Assembly: GCA_963969345.1 (NCBI GenBank)
Contig: OZ017769.1
Span: 9,055,725-9,119,724, forward strand
Direction of reading: 5' to 3'
From: Turbatrix aceti
Taxonomy: Eukaryota; Nematoda; Chromadorea; Rhabditida; Panagrolaimidae
Length of the DNA stretch: 64,000 nt
Below, in pieces: positions 44,832-61,700 of this stretch (its first letter is position 1; every line of letters starts with the position of its first letter). Both the position numbers and the translations under genes were made by a program. The notes under the pieces are model-generated. The model saw nothing but the letters and a program-made list of their open reading frames with translations, had not been told where the DNA came from and searched no databases.

Positions 44832-47800
44832 ATGGTAAAGTTCGACTGCATCGAGAGGCCATTGTCACGGTTTTTCGACGACTATGGAAAATTTGTGACA
44901 CGCAACCCGTTGCCATTCATCGTCTTTCCTCTCCTCTTTACGGGTTTTTGCTCGATTGGGTTCCTGTCTCTCGATCCGCTCACCGATGCCATCTACCTGT
45001 TCACACCTGTGAACGCTGCTTCCAAAGTCGAGCGTCAGATCATCCACAATCTCTGGCCACTCACGAACAATACCTACATCCCGGGTCGTGCTGTAACACA
45101 GTCTAGGGAGGTTCAGGTTGGTTTTTTTGTTGTTGTTTTTTTTGTGCGTCAGTTTTTTTTGTTTTTTTCAGCTCACGGTGCGTACCAAAGACCCGGATGG
45201 CAATATTCTGCTGAAGCCGTACAGCGACGACATCGCTCGCCTCGACCAGTACATCCAGACGAGAATCAAGGTGTACTTTGAAGGCAAGAGCTACAAGTAC
45301 GCAGATTTGTGCCTGCAATGGAGGGATAAGGGTTGTCCGGGTCAGCAGCACGTTCAGGCTCTTTCCAAGGTCTTCCAGCACGGGATTAACGTGTCTTACC
45401 CGACTGTACGACTCGGAAGCTCGTAAGTTGTCTTTTTTTTGGGAAATTGACATTTTTTACGGTTGTTGTTGTTTTTTATAGATCTGGCTATATTGGATCG
45501 AGTTTGGGTGGCGTATCTGTCGGCTACGGCCAGAACCACGAGCTCATCCTGGCGAGTGCCCGAGCGTGGCTTCTGGTCTACCACCTCCAATTCTATCCCA
45601 CAAACATGTCCTACGTTGCTGGATTGTGGGAAAAGGCTTTTGAGGCTGCGATGAGAAATTACCCAAAAACGACCTCCATCGACGTTACCTATTTCCACTC
45701 CCAGACCCTGGCCGAAGAACTCAAGCGCAACGCTGACGCACTCGTTCCGAGGTTTATCATTGCGTTCACCCTTCTGGCAGTCTTTTCGATCATCTGCTCC
45801 ATGGCATTCATCGACGGCACTTTCTACGTCGACTGGGTACTCAGCAAGCCGGGTCTCGCCTTCTTCGGCGTCGTCAACGCTGGAATGGGCATCGCAGCGA
45901 CAATCGGGGGTCTAAACTTCATTGGAGTGCCGTACAACGACATTGTCGGTGTCATGCCGTTTCTGGTCGTCGCAGTCGGCATCGACAACATGTTTCTCAT
46001 GATTGCGGCGGTCCGAAGAACGAATCGAGCTCTACCGACCGATATTCGCATTGGCGAAGCGATGAGCGATGCTGCAATTTCGATGTTTATCACTTCGCTC
46101 ACCGATGCTTTTAGCTTCGGCGTCGGCACGATTACCAGGTTGGTTTTAGCTTTCAAAAATAGTTTCATGCGTGTTTCCGACCCAATTCCCATTTTCAGCA
46201 TTCCAGCAGTCCAGATCTTCTGCATCTACACCGGTGTAGCCGTCGTCCTTACATTCATCTTCCAAATCACGTTTTTCACCGCTCTGCTCTCCCTGTCCAT
46301 TCGCTGCGAGTCCGAAGGCCTGCACTGCGCCTTCCTGCGTCCCATCGTTCCCCTTGACATGCGAAAATCCGCGGGGACGGTCCACAAATTGCTCTGGCTC
46401 GGAACAATCGCTCACAAGGACCCAAACTCGTCGATCAATCTGAAGGAAGCCGGCGCGTCAAAATTTTTTCAAAAATGGTTTTCTCCGATTTTGATGCAGC
46501 CGGCCATCAAAATTCTGGTAGGACTGTGGTACGTTGTCTACGTCGCCTTTGCCCTCTACGGATGCACCGAGCTAAGGGAGGGCCTTGAGCCTGTCAACTT
46601 GCTCGTCGAGGACAGCTACGCTGTTCCGCATTATCGGGTGCTTGAAAAATACTTTTGGCATTACGGAGCTGCACTTCAGGTTTGTTTTTTATACCTTTTA
46701 TTTTTCACCGAAAAAAAAATCGGGGAGGGTTTTTTTTGTTTTGTCCGGTTTATTTTTTTTCATTTTATTTTTCTGCGGCGTTCATTTACCTTGCCCGGCG
46801 TTTTTTTACTATGCCAGACGGCCGATACTGGTGTCAATAGTGTATAATTCATCTGGGGACAATTATCGTTGGGTTTTTTATTCTGCCTGAAAAAAAAAGA
46901 CGTTTAAAAAAGGACAAAAAATAATGTACTGAAATCTGAAAAATCTGAGTGAGTGGAAATTATTTCCGGTAACCCGGCCCGAAACACGGAATTTTCGGGT
47001 TTGGGTCAGAGATGGTAGTTCAGATCACTTTCCAGATCAGATCAGATCAGGTCAAATCACAGATAATCCAGATCTGATCACAGATAATTCAGATCAGATC
47101 ACTAGAAATTTTGTTTCACAACTTCAAACACGTTCGCATTACTGGTTTTTCGAAAAATACGATAGTTCTCAACAAAAACAATTTATTTTTCACTTTTCAC
47201 GTCGAAACCCGACCCAAACTTTGGCACGCATTGGTGATTCAGAATAGTATAATATATGTTTTTCTTTTCCGGTGCTGATTATATCGCCCCGGGAGGAATT
47301 ATTCATCACTGAAACCTTGCTTTTTTTTGCAGATCGTCGTCAACAACGCGCCCGACCTCCGCGACCCCGAAGAGCGCGAGCAAATCCGGTCCATGGTTCA
47401 TGCTTTCGCGCATACCCGGCACTCCATTGGCGACGATTCCGTGCAGTTCTGGATGTTTGACATGGAACGCTACTACCGGGACGAGGTGAATGACACCTTC
47501 AAGGACGAACAATTCTACAACGCGGCGGTGCACTTTATCAGCGCCAATCCGATCGCTCCGTGGGCCGAAGACGTCAAGTGGGGCAAATTCCCTGATGGCA
47601 GCATTCGGATCACGGCTTTTCGCTTCCTCGTCGGCATGCGAGATATCGTGACCACCGTTGAGCAAACAGATGCCACGGCAACTTTCCGGGAGACAGCGAG
47701 TCAGTACGAGAGATTCAACGTGACGACTTTCATGCCGCTCTGGCTGTTCACGGATCAGTACTCTCTGGTCGTGCCGAATACGATTCAGAACATCGGAATC

Positions 47801-48331
47801 GCGATGTTGGTCATGATCGTCATCGCGCTCCTGCTCATCCCCCAGCCGACGTGCGCCATCTGGGTGACCTGGGCCATCGCTTCCATCGACCTCGGCGTCA
47901 TCGGATTCATGACCCTCTGGAAAGTCAATCTCGACGCTATATCCATGATCACGATCATCATGTCCATCGGCTTCAGCGTCGACTACTCCGCCCACATCAC
48001 CTACGGCTACGTGACTTCCAAGAGGAAAATTCCCAGCGAGCGGGTTTCCGAAGCCCTCGGTGCTCTCGGATGGCCCCTGACGCAGGGCGCGCTGTCGACG
48101 ATCCTCGCTGTCATCGTGCTCGCCGACGTCCCGGCGTACATGATCGTGACATTCTTCAAGACCGTCTTCCTCTCCATCACCCTCGGCCTCCTCCACGGAC
48201 TCATCTTCCTGCCGGTCACGCTGTCCGTCTTCGTCCGGGGCTGCTGCGCGGTCGATGCGTCCGGCGGTAACGATGACGATGACGACGACAGCTGCAGCAA
48301 ACACCGTCTCAAGCACATTTCGAGCAAATAG
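44832..48331 (+). CDS. Patched-related (PTR) sterol-sensing-domain protein
   Basis: Five exons, 44832-45116, 45172-45422, 45482-46138, 46199-46679 and 47333-48331 (TAG), give 890 residues. A first membrane helix (PFIVFPLLFTGFCSIGFLSL) is followed by a luminal domain. The sterol-sensing domain starts near residue 265 (FIIAFTLLAVFSIICSMAF) and includes VAVGIDNMF. A second luminal domain follows, then the C-terminal five-helix bundle with IMSIGFSVDYSAHITYGYV, the counterpart of the GxxxD proton-relay motif of RND transporters. PTR proteins are greatly expanded in nematodes and act in cuticle shedding, osmoregulation, glia and traffic of lipids or hydrophobic cargo. A GATCA-word repeat lies in the last intron. 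The C-terminus has an Asp run and a basic HRLKH. The exact paralogue cannot be named. Confidence 0.95.
47020..47101. repeat. CAGATCA-word repeat in PTR intron 4
   Basis: Repeated CAGATCA/CAGATAATC words follow CAGAGATGG, which resembles a hAT terminus. No matching right end was found. Confidence 0.7.
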
Positions 48332-48577
48332 TCATCGGACCACAAGACTTTCATCAGATTCGATAGCGTTCAACGACGGTGCTGTTTTTCTGGGTAGAGT
48401 TTTGCCAGTTGATTTGTACGGGTCCTTCTAACTCTCTGAATATTGTTAATCTTGTGTAATTACTGTAACTATTCCATTCATCTGTACCATATTTTTGAAA
48501 TTACGTTGTAAGAGAAAATAAATTTATATTTTTAATTTATGTTGCAAAGAATTTTAGATTTCTCGCCTTTTCCACCG

Positions 48578-48623
48578 ATGTTCAATAATAAAAATATACG
48601 TAAATACTTTTATTATTGAACAT
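48578..48623. repeat. 16-bp hairpin with AATAAA on both strands
   Basis: ATGTTCAATAATAAAA and TTTTATTATTGAACAT surround a 14-base loop. The arms contain AATAAA in both directions. It lies 250 bp after the PTR stop and 210 bp before the bHLH start and might serve as a 3'-end element. Confidence 0.8.
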
Positions 48624-48832
48624 CCAATAAATTGTTCGTACAAGTGAAAATGACACGATGCCAGCAAACGGGGATGACAGGTTAGTAATTGCCATGCCGG
48701 GCCTTCTTCACGCTTCATCTCATCCCGGGACCCACTTGAGACCGGCTCCGCTTTGTTCGAGTGTCTCGGACAGCCGGTTTCGACAGATGGCGTCCCCCAA
48801 TCTGATGCACCCAGTTGTGGTCGTTTTCGAGA

Positions 48833-49349
48833 ATGGAGGAAGGCGGTGGCAACTTCCAGGTGCCGTTGTCATCGTGGGCAGCTTTGCCACCGATGGGAGA
48901 GGGAGATCGGAGGGCGGCAAACGTTCGAGAGAGAAGACGAATGTGCGGTATCAATGATGCTTTTGTGGTGAGTTACGATCAAATTTCTTTTTTTTTGACG
49001 TACTTTACCCCAGAAATTCAAATTTTATCTAACTTGACATTTTAGGAACTCAGAGACCGTATTCCTACATTTCCGTTCGAAAAACGTCTCTCAAAAATTG
49101 ACACGCTAAATCTCGCGATAGCCTACATCAACATGCTGGAAGAAATCCTTGAAACCGATCAACAGCCCCGAGTTTTTCTCCAGGAAACGGTGAATCGAGT
49201 TCGAAAAGGACAACAACGAGGAACTGTTTGGGGGACTTCAGGTTTGGCCTAAAAGCTATCATAAATACTCAAAAATGTTAATTTAAGATCTCCTAGCACG
49301 ACTCCATTGGATTCATTGGGAACGACTCGGCATGGACCCTATTACCTGA
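48833..49349 (+). CDS. bHLH transcription factor, PTF1A/FER group
   Basis: Three exons, 48833-48967, 49046-49241 and 49288-49349 (TGA), give 130 residues. The basic region [19 protein letters not shown] joins across intron 1 to [20 protein letters not shown] and [15 protein letters not shown], a complete helix-loop-helix. The basic region keeps the N..RER..R pattern that reads E-box DNA. Similarity is highest to PTF1A, Fer1/Fer2 and FERD3L, proneural or fate-specifying factors that pair with a class I bHLH partner. The 46-bp second intron gives the ending [20 protein letters not shown], a Trp-rich tail that looks conserved; reading through would stop after four more codons. An upstream exon could extend the N-terminus. 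It may correspond to C. elegans hlh-13. Confidence 0.9.
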
Positions 49350-49654
49350 ATTAAGCTAAAAAAAATTAATTTTTTGTAAATTATGAATCCGATGCGCTGA
49401 AGATTTTTTGAGACTGTAAAAATCAATTTCTGTAAGTAAAAAGCAGAAAAAAAACGTATTTTGAATATACCGTAAAAAAGAATCCTATAATATTCGTGTC
49501 AAGACCATTATCGTCACCAGAGTTAAAAGTATTTTCGTGCTCAGATCCTCATTCGACTAACATAAAAATTTTGGTGTTGGAACTTTCATAGTCCAATGAA
49601 AAAAAAGTTTTTTGCTTTTCAACCCGCAAATACTTGCTCGACGACGCAAACTGT
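49350..49654. other. Spacer between convergent bHLH and kinase genes
   Basis: AT-rich 3' flank of both genes with TTTTCGTG-type degenerate repeats. Nothing else was seen. Confidence 0.5.
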
Positions 49655-51163
49655 TTATTCAATCTCTTGAACCTCGTTCACCTCATCAAGCGGTGGCGTA
49701 ATCGTGGGATTCGGAAGGACTTCGTAGATGAACATGCCATCAGCGAGGAACCACTTGTCTCGGGTCAGCGACCGAAGCCACTCGCTCTCGACGATGTCGA
49801 CGTATCCGCTGCGACGATCCTCGATCGGCTCCATGAGCGACGTAATGAGATCCCGCGCAGGCGTTGACACTTCGTCGGGAAACGTCATCTGCGCCGGCGC
49901 AGGGCTGTGTCGCTCGTGGGGCCAGTTGCCGGTAAGCATGGTGTAGAGTACGACACCCGACGCGTACCAGTCGGCGGCAAAGGCGTTGTACGGCTTCTGC
50001 TGGACGAGCTGGGGCGCCGAGTACGGACGGGTGCCGCAGAACGAAGTCGAAGCCTCCGCCGGGTGCGTGCGCTTGGCGAACCCAAAATCCGCGAGTTTGA
50101 TGTCCGTGTTGGAGTCGATGAGGATATTTTCCATCTTTATGTCACGGTGCGCGACAGACAGAATATCGTGGAGGTAGTGAATGGCTTCTGCGAGTTGACG
50201 GAACAGGCGAGCGCCTTCTTTTTCTGAAATTTTTCATAAATACGGTGTTTTTTTGAATTTTCGTGTTGGGAACCTCAAATCGTTACTTTCGTTTTCGGAC
50301 CATCAACCTTGAATACTGTAATTGCAATAAAAAAAGATTAAAAAATTTCGTACATCAAATTAATATTTTCGTGTTGGGACCTTTAAAGCGGTATTTTCGC
50401 ATTGGGCTCAAATTTAAATATTCGCTGTGGGACCTAAATGATACCAAATTTGAATACTTACCGTAATTTCGGCTTAACGATTAAGTAAATATTTTCCGTT
50501 TTAGGATCCTCAAATAAGTTTTTTCGTGCTGAGATCCCCAAACTTCAATACCGTAATTTTTAGTCCAAACTCACCGGCCAGCGTACGACGGTCAATGACG
50601 TAGTTGAGCAGCGTGCCACCCGAGTAGTACTCCGAGATGATGACAACCTTGGTCGGATGAGGCTGCGCGATGTGAAGACACCTCACAATGTGCGGGTGTA
50701 CCACGATCTGAGAAATCTGGAGCTCGCGTGGGAGAAACTTGTCTACTAGCATCGCCGGAATGCAGCACTTGTCGATGATCTTCACCGCCACGTACCTGCC
50801 GTACCTAAAACCATCCAACACTTAATTACCTGAATTCAGAAAATTGTTTCTATTTAAATACCGATTGGAAAAAGCCTTTTCGACCGTAGAATGATGGGTC
50901 CTGGCGATCAAGGCGACCTCCCCCGACAGACCGTATTCCTGTCTGACGACTCGACTCGTCTCGTAGTAGGAAGCCGTCGTGCCAACGACCGGGAGCGGAG
51001 GCTTCGAGACCTGCTTCGGCGTCACCACCGGCGGAGGCGGGAGAGGGGGAGGAGCCGCGTTGGCGTCGATCGGAGACAACGGGAGCTGGGAGAGGACTCG
51101 TCTCTGCGGCTGCAGCGTCGGCGCCAGCAAGGGGGTTTGTGATGATGGTCGTGATGCGTGCAT
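49655..51163 (-). CDS. TSSK-like protein kinase with degenerate glycine loop
   Basis: Three exons, 51163-50862, 50804-50575 and 50223-49655 (TAA), give 366 residues. The first 65 residues are Pro/Ser-rich. The kinase domain has VAVKIID (ATP-binding Lys), LPRELQI (helix C Glu), HRDIKMENIL (catalytic Asp) and DFGFAK (magnesium Asp). LPRELQI, DFGFAK and FCGTRPYSAP resemble testis-specific serine kinases, which act in sperm. The glycine-rich loop is poor: the matching stretch QEYGLSGEVALIARTHHST lacks GxGxxG. The APE motif reads APQ. Catalytic residues are otherwise present, so activity is plausible but unusual. Introns contain degenerate TTTTCGTGTTGGGACC repeats. Confidence 0.88.
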
Positions 51164-51703
51164 GACTCGTACGAACAGATCAACTGCAAAGGAGCGACAA
51201 CTCCTTCCTCCTCCTACAACCTGGAATAGGAGGGCAGGACGAAGACGAGCTTCCGCCGCACGATTGCCGCATTCTGGGTATGGTAATTTGGGATGGGAAA
51301 GGGGCGGAGCGTTTAAATTTTAAAAATTTGTTTTTTACTGAAAGGTTTTAGCATTTCGCGGGTTTTTTGGCACTTTCGGCAATCTTGTATACAAATAATA
51401 CAGCGACATCGAGTTTTAAGAAATACAAGTTTTCGCTTCGAAATCATCAGAATTCGATATTTTCGCGTCGAGAACATCAAACTAAGCATTTTCGTGTCAA
51501 GATTTTTCAATAATGGAATTAATTTTTTTTACAAAAAAAATTTTTGCGTTTGTGGAATAAAATGTACGATTTTTATTCAACTTCGATCGCCGAAATGCAA
51601 TTTTGATATTTTTTCCAGTCAAGACTTAAAAAACAATTTTCGCGTCAAAAAGGTAATTTATTTTTTTCCAAAAAAATCAACAATGACCAAAAAGTCGAAC
51701 GAA
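51164..51703. other. Spacer between kinase and RRP7
   Basis: Contains the kinase upstream region and several TTTTCGCGTCRAGA repeat units (51420-51640). No gene was seen. Confidence 0.5.
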
Positions 51704-52851
51704 TCACGCCTTCTTGCCTCCGGCATTTTTGGCTTTCTTGATAGCGCCCTTCCTCGCGCGGAACGCGAGCTTGTGCTGCGACGTGACCTGGACCCAGCCG
51801 TCCTCATCGGCATCGACGGCGGCAGCCTTGGCGGCCTGTTTCTCCTCCGCGGCGTGTTCGTCGTAGGCAGAGACGGCGAGCTCGATATTCTTCCTGATCT
51901 CGTTGATCGGCTTGAACTGTGAATTGTACTCGATTGCGTATTCTGAAAAAAAAAACAAAATTCACAAAAAGCCCAAAAAATTCATAAAGTCAAGCGGGGA
52001 CTCACTTTTCAGTCCGGTAACTCCAATCTCGATGCCGAGGTCGTGCTTGAGGTCGAGAACCGATGAGGATGAAACTTTGGCCAGAAACTGCTGAAGCCAG
52101 AGTTCGGATGCAAAAACCGCTAGGAAGACCCGGAAGCCACCGGTGTTGCCGCGCTTGATGAAAATTGAGAGAATTTTTGAGTCGTCGACAAAGTTGGCGA
52201 AGATTTTTCGGAGCGAGGACTGAAAACCGGCAAATTGTATAAAATATAGAAAAAAAAAATTGAAACAAAACCAAAAAAAGTATAATATACATGTTTCACA
52301 AAAAAATGGTCTTACAGCGAAAATCTATAAATGTAAAAAATCAAAAAAAAAGTATCCAAAAAAAATCTTGTATGAATTAAAAAAGTATACTATACAACAA
52401 AAAATTTTATTGAAAAAGTTTCTCATTCTACCGTAACCCAGTACTTACCTCTTCGATGAACGGCGCAACATTGGAGACGGTCAATCCAGCTTCATTGTCG
52501 TCATGCAGCTTGAGAAACATGTGCCGCTCCGTCGGGTAGTCGTGGCTCAGTCGATACTTCAAAGCTGAAAAAAAAACCAATGTCATATTTTTTTTCACGC
52601 CAAAAAAATAAAAACCAACTGTAAATTTTCTTTTTGGGTTCAGTAGTCGCCGGTGATGTTGTAGTCATGACGTCGCCGTTGTCCACGATCATGGCATCCT
52701 GTGGGGTGGAATCTGAGTCATCGGCGTCGACGGGGGTCCGCGGTTTCTGGGACTGAAGCTTCAGTGGCTTCGAGCCCAAACTGATCTTCTTTTTCTTCAA
52801 ATTGGCGGGTTTTTTGCCAACTAGCACTCGCTTTTTCTTTATGGCTACCAT
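51704..52851 (-). CDS. rrp7: RRP7-like ribosomal RNA processing protein
   Basis: Four exons, 52851-52620, 52564-52449, 52219-52006 and 51942-51704 (TGA), give 266 residues. The lysine-rich N-terminus (MVAIKKKRVLVGKKPANLKK) fits a nucleolar protein. An RRM-like domain follows (MFLKLHDDN, LTVSNVAPFIEESSLRKIF). GLKKYAIEYNSQFKPINEIR and AYDEHAAEEKQAAK with DEDGWVQV match the RRP7 segment FMEAYDQ..AEEEAK..EEGWVKV. RRP7 works with UTP22 in the small-subunit processome during early 18S rRNA maturation. The conserved C-terminal helix after this block is missing, replaced by a short Lys/Ala tail. The ATG follows acceptor TTTTGCAG by six bases, consistent with trans-splicing. Confidence 0.8.
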
Positions 52852-53657
52852 CTTATTCTGCAAAAAAAACTGTTTGAAAAAAAAGGACAACAAAAAAATT
52901 GGAGACACGTAAAAATAAGTAAAAAATAATATATGAATAAAAAAAATTAAATTCATCGTTTCTGATCCCAACAAAATTTATAATAAATAGTTTTTTTCTT
53001 AAACGTGACAAATTTTTTTTACAACTAATTCTAAAAAAAAACAAAAAAAGGTTTTGGCACAAAAGTCAATAATTTTTGAACACAAAATATGTAAACAATT
53101 AATTTACCAAAAAAATTCATAAGACTACATAAAAACCCGAAACAATACATAAATACGAAAATGAGCAAAAAAAATTCCATAAAATGAAAATAAAAGTTGT
53201 TTTTTGTTCTTAACACGAAAATTTTTACATTTTTTTAACGGACGGTGACAAAGTTTTTCAGTAAAAAAAAATATTATACTAATGCTGAAAAATAGAAACA
53301 CATCAAAAAATAGCCACGAAACAAAATTTTTTTAAGTTCACCCACGAAAATTTTCCTAAAAAATTCACAAAAAATTGTCTTCTCGGTACTTGCGTGGTCA
53401 AAACCTCAACAATCCACCCATTGTGTATCCAATTACAAGTTTACCATCGTTGAAACATAATCACAAAGTAATAACCCCCCAAAAAAGTGAGGTAAAGGAC
53501 AGAAAAGGGCAAAAGAGGGTGATCAAAAATCAAAATGAAAAAAAAGGAAACAGAGTATCGGATAGATCACGATGATTTGCAAAAAAAATGACCCTCCCAT
53601 CCATCCAGCCGCGCTGAATGCAATGCCATGCCGGTTTTCGGATCGATTTGGATTGCA
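52852..53657. other. Spacer between RRP7 and SPT16
   Basis: Homopolymer-rich 3' flank of SPT16 and upstream sequence of RRP7. No gene was seen. Both genes are on the minus strand, so an operon with trans-splicing at RRP7 is possible but the 0.8-kb gap is long for one. Confidence 0.45.
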
Positions 53658-58409
<4,752 letters not shown>

Positions 58410-58727
58410 CGTGCACGCCACTCAGTCCGCGATTCGTTCACGTTAGTATCTGTCGTATACACGGATGATTTAAACGGCAGAAGCCGTAAAATCGATAGCA
58501 AAGTGTATATAAAAAATAATAGACCAAAAAGAAAAAAAGAGCGGCAAAGAAATGCGCAAAATAAAAAGGACAACTCCAAAAACGCGGGAACCCTCAAATC
58601 GCGCCAAGAGCATCCAATGCGCACGCGCTCGGTGCAACGTTCACAATTTTTTTTCGTTCATTTGTTGTGCAATTTTTTCTTTCTCATTTTTTTGACAATC
58701 GATTTTGTTTTGTAATTTTTGTTCAAA
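58410..58727. promoter_or_regulatory. Bidirectional promoter region of SPT16 and XPB
   Basis: 318 bp separate the two start codons (58409 minus, 58728 plus). No TATA box at standard distance was seen on either side, fitting housekeeping promoters. A CGTATACACGG stretch lies near 58453. Confidence 0.6.
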
Positions 58728-61700
58728 ATGAAGCGTCGTCGTGAGGATACTACTTTTGACAACTCGGATGACGAGGCTACGATGGATTACGATGGTGAGT
58801 GGGGTTTGAAGGGGAGAAATCGATGAAAAATTCATTTTTTTGTGTATGAATCCATTTTTTTCAGTGCCACGCATGAGCCGTCAACAGACGACCCGGGCTG
58901 TCGATCAGACCGGGGGAGACGAATTCATGCAGAAGCTCTACGGTGCCAAGGATTACTCTGGGATGCCGCTGAAGCCGGATCACCGATCTCGACCGATCTG
59001 GGTCTCGCCCGACGGCCACATCTACCTCGAAGCTCACTCACCAGTCTACAAGCATGCCAGGGACTTTTTGATTGCCATTTCTGAGGTTTGATTTTTTTCA
59101 CCCAAAAAAAGTAAAAAATGAGGGTTTTTCAGCCGGTTTGTCGCCCAGAATTCATTCATGAATACCAAATTTCGGCTTATTCGCTCTACGCGGCTGTTTC
59201 CATTGGCCTGGTCACCAGTGACATCATCGAGTACCTCGAACGACTCTCCAAGACGTCGTTGTCTGAGGATCTCAAAAAGTTTATCCAGGACTGTACTATC
59301 AGTTATGGAAAAGTCAAGCTCGTCCTCAAACACAATCGGTACTTTATTGAATCCCGGCACTCGGACATCATTCAGAAGATTTTACGGGATTCTGAAATTC
59401 AAGCTGCGGTGTTGAACGAGGATGCAGCGAAGGACGTCGAGGCTCAGGCTGGGCAGATGGGACTGGTGGGTTGCGGTTGGGATACGGTTTTTTGTCTTCA
59501 AAATTGTTTTTCGCAAGAAACGGTTTTTGTACCTAAAACTGGAAATATACGATCAGAAAACGGTTGTTACTCTGAAAATGGAGAATTACCGTCAGGAAAC
59601 GATTTTTTAAGGTTTAATTAACCAAAAAAATGTCTCTTCGGAGTACGGTTTTTTTTAACCTAAAAATAGGAATAACTGTTGAAAAATGTTTTTGAGTTTT
59701 ACAAAATAGAATTTGCGATCGCGGAAACGATTTTTTATTTGATTTATGGTTTTTTGTACCCAAAAAACTTGAATTCCGCTCGGGAAACGGTTTTTTTGCG
59801 GTTACTGTGGGAAACTGCTTTTTGTGCCTAAAAAATAGGATTTACGATTTACAAAAAAAATATTTTTTTGCCGAAAATACAGGATTACGGTTAAAAAAAT
59901 AATTTTTAACAAAAAACTAAATTTCCGTTTGTGAAACGGTTTTTGGGGACCTAAAAATGCAATTTACGATCAAAAACGCTATTTTTCGCCTAAAAGTTGC
60001 GTTTTTTGGTTTTACGATCAGTTTATTATCCTATTTTACGTTTCCAGCACCAAACCCAAATCACAGAAGTGACAATTGATCCCAAGACGACCACCCTCGA
60101 CCCCGCAGCAGGTGTCCCAAAGGACATCAGCGACTTCTACTCGAACGTCATCAACCATCCCGACGAAGACGACGACGCCGAGGCCGTGCACAATCTCCAG
60201 GTGCTTTCCTTTGAAATCAAGCAGGATCACCTCGAAAACGTCCAAAAACGCTGTCTGGCAATGGAACTGCCCCTCCTCGCCGAATACGATTTCCGCAACG
60301 ACGAACACAACCCCAACCTCGGAATCGACCTCAAACCGATGACCACACTCCGGCCCTACCAGGAAAGATCGCTTCGGAAGATGTTTGGCAACAGTCGCGC
60401 TCGATCGGGGATTATTGTTCTCCCCTGCGGCGCTGGCAAGACTCTGGTTGGCGTGACGGCTGCGACGACGATCAACAAGCGATGCCTCGTCCTCGCGACT
60501 TCGAACGTCTCTGTCGAGCAGTGGAGATCGCAGTTCAGGCTGTGGTCTACGACCCAGGATAACCAGATTGTGAGATTTACCCGAGAGACGAAGGATACGG
60601 TCCCGACTGGAGCGGACGCGGCAAAGCCGATGGTCTGTGTGTCGACTTATTCAATGGTCGCGTACACCGGCAAGCGAACGTACCAGGCTGAAGAGGCTAT
60701 GAGGTATATTTCGAGCCAGGAATGGGGACTGTTGCTTTTGGATGGTGAGTTTTCAATGCAATAGTGAACCCCAAATTTAGCCTATTTTTTGCAGAAGTCC
60801 ACACAATCCCGGCAAAAATGTTCCGACGGGTGCTGACCATTGTCCGGTCGCATTGCAAACTCGGTCTGACCGCTACCCTCGTCCGTGAAGACGACAAGAT
60901 CACAGATCTCAACTTCCTCATCGGACCCAAGCTTTATGAAGCCAACTGGATGGAACTCCAGGCTGCAGGCCACATTGCGAAGGTCCAGTGCGCCGAAGTG
61001 TGGTGCCAGATGACGGGCGAGTTCTACCAGTACTACCTGTCGTCGAACAACACCCGACGACTCCTCCTGGCCGTCATGAACCCCAACAAGATGAGGACCT
61101 GTCAATTCCTAGTGGAATACCACAAATCAAGGGGCGATAAGATTATCATCTTCTCCGATAACGTTTATGCCCTCAAAAGGTACGCCGTGGAGCTGAACAT
61201 CCCCTTCCTCTACGGTGAAACATCCCAGCAGGAGCGAATGAATATTCTTCAGAATTTTCAACACAATCCAAAAGTCAGCACGATTTTGGTCTCAAAAGTG
61301 GGTTTTATAAGCCTAAAAACATGTATTTTACCATCTTTTGCTAATTTTCAGGTTGCTGATACGTCATTCGATCTCCCAGAAGCCAACGTGCTCATCCAGA
61401 TCTCATCTCACGGCGGATCGCGTCGCCAGGAAGCCCAGCGTCTCGGTCGTATCCTCCGAGCCAAGAAAAACACGCACGATGAATTCAACGCGTATTTCTA
61501 CTCTCTGGTCTCGTGTGACACGGTCGAGGTGCCGTACAGTCGTCGTCGTCAACGCTTCCTCGTCGATCAGGGCTACGCGTACAAAATTGTCAGCCAGATT
61601 CCCGAAATGGAGAGTGCGAGACTCATCCTGCCGGACGAAGACTCACAGCAGGAACTTCTCCGTGACCTAATCATGGTCCCGGAAAGCGCTGTCGAAGAGG

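Noticed and set aside
46970..47230. Complete hAT element around the CAGATCA words
   Set aside because: CAGAGATGG looks like a left terminus, but no matching right terminus or 8-bp duplication was found.
47306..48316. 336-codon minus-strand frame over the last PTR exon
   Set aside because: Shadow of the PTR coding sequence; His/Asp-rich composition is what the complement of its codons predicts.
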